A stretch of 8,671 nucleotides of DNA, from the NCBI GenBank assembly GCA_031284845.1, contig JAITXH010000024.1, positions 1 through 8,671 on the forward strand, written 5' to 3'. Under the pieces are notes generated by a model. It was not told the DNA's origin. It worked only from the letters and a program-made list of their open reading frames with translations, and did no database searches. This document shows, piece after piece, positions 7,201-8,671 of the stretch (positions are counted from its first letter, which is position 1; each line of letters begins with the position of its first letter). This DNA comes from Puniceicoccales bacterium. Lineage in GTDB: Bacteria; Verrucomicrobiota; Verrucomicrobiia; Opitutales; UBA953. A program made the translations under genes and the position numbers.

Positions 7201-8174
7201 AAGTCATCATCCCGGCCAACCGCAAAATCACCAAGACACTCCTCCGCCGCCTCGCCGCCGTCTCGCGCAGCATCAAGATGGAAAACTCTCCCGTGAAGAT
7301 CAAAATCATGGAGATCGTGAACAACTACCAGCACCGCTTTGACGAACTCGAAACGGAACTGGCACGCAAGGTGGAAGGCATCGAAGCAGGGGAAGACGAA
7401 AACGGAGCTATTAAAAACGTCAAAGTCTATGTCGCTGCAAAACGCAAAATTCAAGTGGGCGACAAGATGGCAGGCCGCCACGGTAACAAGGGCGTCGTAG
7501 CCCGTATCGTCCCCGTCGAAGATATGCCCTTCCTCCCGGATGGCACTTCCATTGATATTTGCCTCAATCCGCTCGGTGTGCCTTCGCGCATGAACGTCGG
7601 ACAGGTCTTGGAGACACACATGGGCTGGGCTTGCAAAAAGCTCGGCCTTAAAGTCGCCACACCGATATTTGACGGTATCCCGGAAGTCACTATCCGCGAA
7701 TACCTCAAAAAAGCAGCGCTCCCCGAAAGCGGTAAGTCCCTCCTTTACGACGGACTCACCGGCGAGCCATTCGACCAGGATGTCGTCGTCGGCTACATCT
7801 ACATGATGAAGCTAAACCACCTCGTGGCGGACAAGATTCACGCCCGTGCCGTCGGCCCCTACAGTCTCATCACCCAGCAGCCTTTGGGCGGCAAAGCGCA
7901 ATACGGCGGACAGCGCCTCGGGGAAATGGAAGTGTGGGCATTGGAAGCTTATGGCGCAGCTTACACCTTGCAGGAGCTGCTCACCGTCAAGTCCGACGAC
8001 GTTACCGGGCGCACCAAGATTTACGAGCAACTGGTGAAGGGCGACAACAGCCTCTCCGCCGGCACCCCGCAATCCTTCAACGTTTTGATGAAGGAAATGC
8101 AGGCCTTGTGCTTGAATGTCGAACTGCGCAACGCAGAGACGCTGGGCTTCCGCGCCAGCACCAATACGCCATAA
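4272..8174 (+). CDS. rpoB: DNA-directed RNA polymerase beta subunit
   Basis: This is the catalytic beta subunit, which together with beta-prime forms the active-site cleft and the rifampicin pocket. The product has 1300 residues against 1342 in E. coli. The start at ATG 4272 is supported by the family-typical N-terminus (INFGKLRDVIDPPNLI). The lobe contains seven consecutive arginines (185-191). The rifampicin region runs over residues 475-500, with S479, Q480, D483, H493, R496 and S498 matching the E. coli contact residues S512, Q513, D516, H526, R529 and S531. Then come GPGGLNRDRAGFEVRDVHPS (501-520) and CPIETPEGPNIGLINSLS (526-543). E795 and D796 lie in NGYNFEDAILLSERL; K1065 and K1073 in GDKMAGRHGNKG are the active-site lysines. 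The clamp-contacting C-terminus GGKAQYGGQRLGEMEVWALE is intact, with a tail of about 15 residues after NVEL. Residues 915-960 are a charged, probably coiled-coil stretch. No ribosomal protein genes precede it and rpoC does not follow. Confidence 0.99.
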   Translation: MSERINFGKLRDVIDPPNLIENQLNSYAEFLQKDTVPSQRRPYGLEAVFRETFPIESYDGRCTLEYVNYTLSTPKNTETECIREGTTYSISLQLKLRLREEGGQVKDEEIYMGEVPMITASGSFIVNGAERVIVSQLHRSPGICFEETPHTSGKMLQSFRIVPDRGTWLEVQFDQQDLLYVYVDRRRRRRRFLITTLLRALGYGADKDILNLFYKTESIKIKDAIGDENIADYVLIEDIVDAEKGIVLARAFEPLTSTIVRSIEKIGIGTLNVIDTFVDDSAIIRSLKKDPTRNEEEALKDIYKRLRPGEPPTIPNARALIKRLFQDTKRYDLGRVGRYKLNQRLGLNLSEETRVITPEDIVKATRFLCGIRTGNMEAWKSDVASVAKQNKKSLRKQAEHEGTRGFMDDIDHLGNRRIRNVGELLANQCRMGLARTERLVRERMSMYDQSVDTVTPQKLINPKALSTVIRDFFARSQLSQFMDQINPLSELTHKRRISALGPGGLNRDRAGFEVRDVHPSHYGRICPIETPEGPNIGLINSLSTYARVNEFGFIETPYRKVEKGRVTNEIKYMDAYEEEEYNIAQANSEMDEKNHLIGRVTVRAKKPQGGVLSRDVLEIDPKEVHYMDVSPKQLVSVAAGLIPFLEHDDANRALMGSNMQRQGVPLLQTEAPFVGTGIENRIASDSKTVVLAEAEGIVAQVDAKRIIVTTDGKAPTNLDKKSKSDPKKGIYIYDLRKFLRSNAATCFNQKPIVTRGQPVKTGQVLADGAGTDKGELALGRNVLVAFMPWNGYNFEDAILLSERLLKDDVFTSIHIEEFDVTARDTKLGPEEITRDIPNVGEEALKNLNRDGVIRIGAEVKPGDILVGKITPKSETELAPEEKLLRAIFGEKAADVKDTSLIVPSGIYGIVMDVKTSSRTDKEVEKLSQSDQRRQLKKVNEDHRSQNEKLRDDLTESLSNILLGEKIPLDVSNAETDEVIIPANRKITKTLLRRLAAVSRSIKMENSPVKIKIMEIVNNYQHRFDELETELARKVEGIEAGEDENGAIKNVKVYVAAKRKIQVGDKMAGRHGNKGVVARIVPVEDMPFLPDGTSIDICLNPLGVPSRMNVGQVLETHMGWACKKLGLKVATPIFDGIPEVTIREYLKKAALPESGKSLLYDGLTGEPFDQDVVVGYIYMMKLNHLVADKIHARAVGPYSLITQQPLGGKAQYGGQRLGEMEVWALEAYGAAYTLQELLTVKSDDVTGRTKIYEQLVKGDNSLSAGTPQSFNVLMKEMQALCLNVELRNAETLGFRASTNTP

Positions 8175-8177
8175 CAA

Positions 8178-8217
8178 ATAGCGACCACAACGGCGCTATC
8201 CCTGACAAAAAGGGGAT
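8178..8217 (+). other. Two short hairpins directly after rpoB
   Basis: ATAGCG (8178-8183) can pair with CGCTAT (8194-8199), and ATCCC (8198-8202) with GGGAT (8213-8217). The two stems share two bases, so they could be alternatives. No T-run follows either, so they are not intrinsic terminators; they may protect the 3' end of the message or be chance. Confidence 0.3.
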
Positions 8218-8302
8218 GCGCCGCAAGTCACTATGCCAGTCATGAAAACGTCAACATCCAGACCCTTATGATAGGCACTACAATTGGAGAGATGTAAAAG
8301 AT

Positions 8303-8332
8303 TGCCGCAAGCCCCTTGCGGCACGTTTTTTT
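8303..8332 (+). terminator. Strong intrinsic terminator downstream of rpoB
   Basis: A perfect 9-bp stem with a 3-base loop (TGCCGCAAG 8303-8311, CCC, CTTGCGGCA 8315-8323) is followed by CG and seven T (8326-8332). An outer complementary pair, GGAGAGA (8286-8292) with TCTCTCC (8332-8338), encloses it, and AAAA upstream faces the T-run. The structure may therefore also terminate transcripts coming from the other side. It marks the end of the rpoB transcript before any rpoC. Confidence 0.9.
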
Positions 8333-8486
8333 CTCTCCGATCTTAACTTTTTGTCTTTCTGATATTTCTCTTCAATGAGACCATAGGATATGCGCACATA
8401 ACAAAAGACCTGCGATTATTCTGATCCTCCCCAAGCCAACGAATAACAAGCGAGGACGGCGAGAACACTTTACCCAAAAAACAGAT
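8333..8486. other. Non-coding spacer before the secreted-protein gene
   Basis: This stretch is richer in A and T than the genes to its left, and I see no open frame of note in it. It should contain the promoter of the gene starting at 8487, but no -35/-10 pair with good spacing stands out, and there is no Shine-Dalgarno close to that start. Confidence 0.4.
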
Positions 8487-8671
8487 ATGTGCATTCATAA
8501 ATTCCCCAAGTTAATTTTTGCTGTCATAGCGAGTATGCTTTGGGTGCTTCCCGTCAGCGAGGCACAAAAAGTTGATCTTTCTGCACTGCCATTTCCATTG
8601 GTTCCGGCTAAAGAAGCCGGCGATTATTTTGAGCATCTTGAAGAAATGCGAAATCTGCTAGAGAAGGGAGA
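8487..8671 (+). CDS. N-terminal part of a secreted protein of unknown function
   Basis: An ATG at 8487 opens a frame that stays open to the window end (61 codons plus two bases). The product begins with a classical signal peptide: MCIHKFPK, a hydrophobic core LIFAVIASMLWVLPV, and a likely signal-peptidase I site after SEA (24-26). The mature part starts QKVDLSALPFPLVPAKEAGDY and becomes acidic and helical (EHLEEMRNLLEKG). I do not recognise a family from these 35 residues. By hand count the region from 8481 is about 44% GC, against about 57% in a sample line of rpoB, and its codons are accordingly more AT-ending. It lies behind a strong terminator, so it is a separate transcription unit. That this is a real gene is likely from the signal peptide alone; its function is open. 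Confidence 0.7.
   Translation, partial: MCIHKFPKLIFAVIASMLWVLPVSEAQKVDLSALPFPLVPAKEAGDYFEHLEEMRNLLEKG

Noticed and set aside
6492..7619. Open frame of 375 codons antisense to rpoB
   Set aside because: Same reason: strong rpoB conservation on the other strand and a composition typical of reverse-strand shadows.
8233..8271. Twelve-codon open frame between rpoB and the terminator
   Set aside because: No Shine-Dalgarno at a useful distance and no recognisable leader-peptide pattern such as repeated regulatory codons.

Overview
The window looks like ordinary chromosome from a verrucomicrobial bacterium, most likely close to Opitutales. The evidence is a Tat-exported Gfo/Idh/MocA oxidoreductase of the type abundant in Verrucomicrobiota and Planctomycetota, a diverged RpoB with an arginine-rich lobe segment, and moderately GC-rich coding DNA. 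The assignment rests on sequence resemblance read by eye; no search was run.

Layout. 1-639 (+) is the C-terminal three quarters of the F1 ATP synthase gamma subunit (atpG), cut by the window edge. A terminator-like hairpin follows. It sits between atpG and a convergent minus-strand pair: a Tat-signal Gfo/Idh/MocA oxidoreductase (3132-1690) and, overlapping its stop codon, a membrane-anchored helical-repeat protein of unknown function (start at 1693 or 1666, stop at 701). A 197-base intergenic stretch separates this pair from divergent tcdA (3330-4124, +), a ThiF/E1-like enzyme that cyclises the tRNA t6A modification. Next comes a complete rpoB (4272-8174, +; 1300 aa), then a spacer of about 310 bases holding a very good intrinsic terminator, then the start of an unrelated secreted protein (8487 to the window end).

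How the genes relate. Two housekeeping genes, atpG and rpoB, stand outside the neighbourhoods usual for them: atpG is not followed by atpD, and rpoB is neither preceded by ribosomal protein genes nor followed by rpoC. The only gene pair with clear signs of coupled expression is the oxidoreductase and the helical-repeat protein. Most starts in the window lack a recognisable Shine-Dalgarno sequence.

I found no convincing undescribed multi-gene system. The points worth a second look are the lone rpoB, a palindrome-dense insert inside the helical-repeat gene that coincides with an odd Pro/Arg linker in the protein, and the structured spacer after rpoB.
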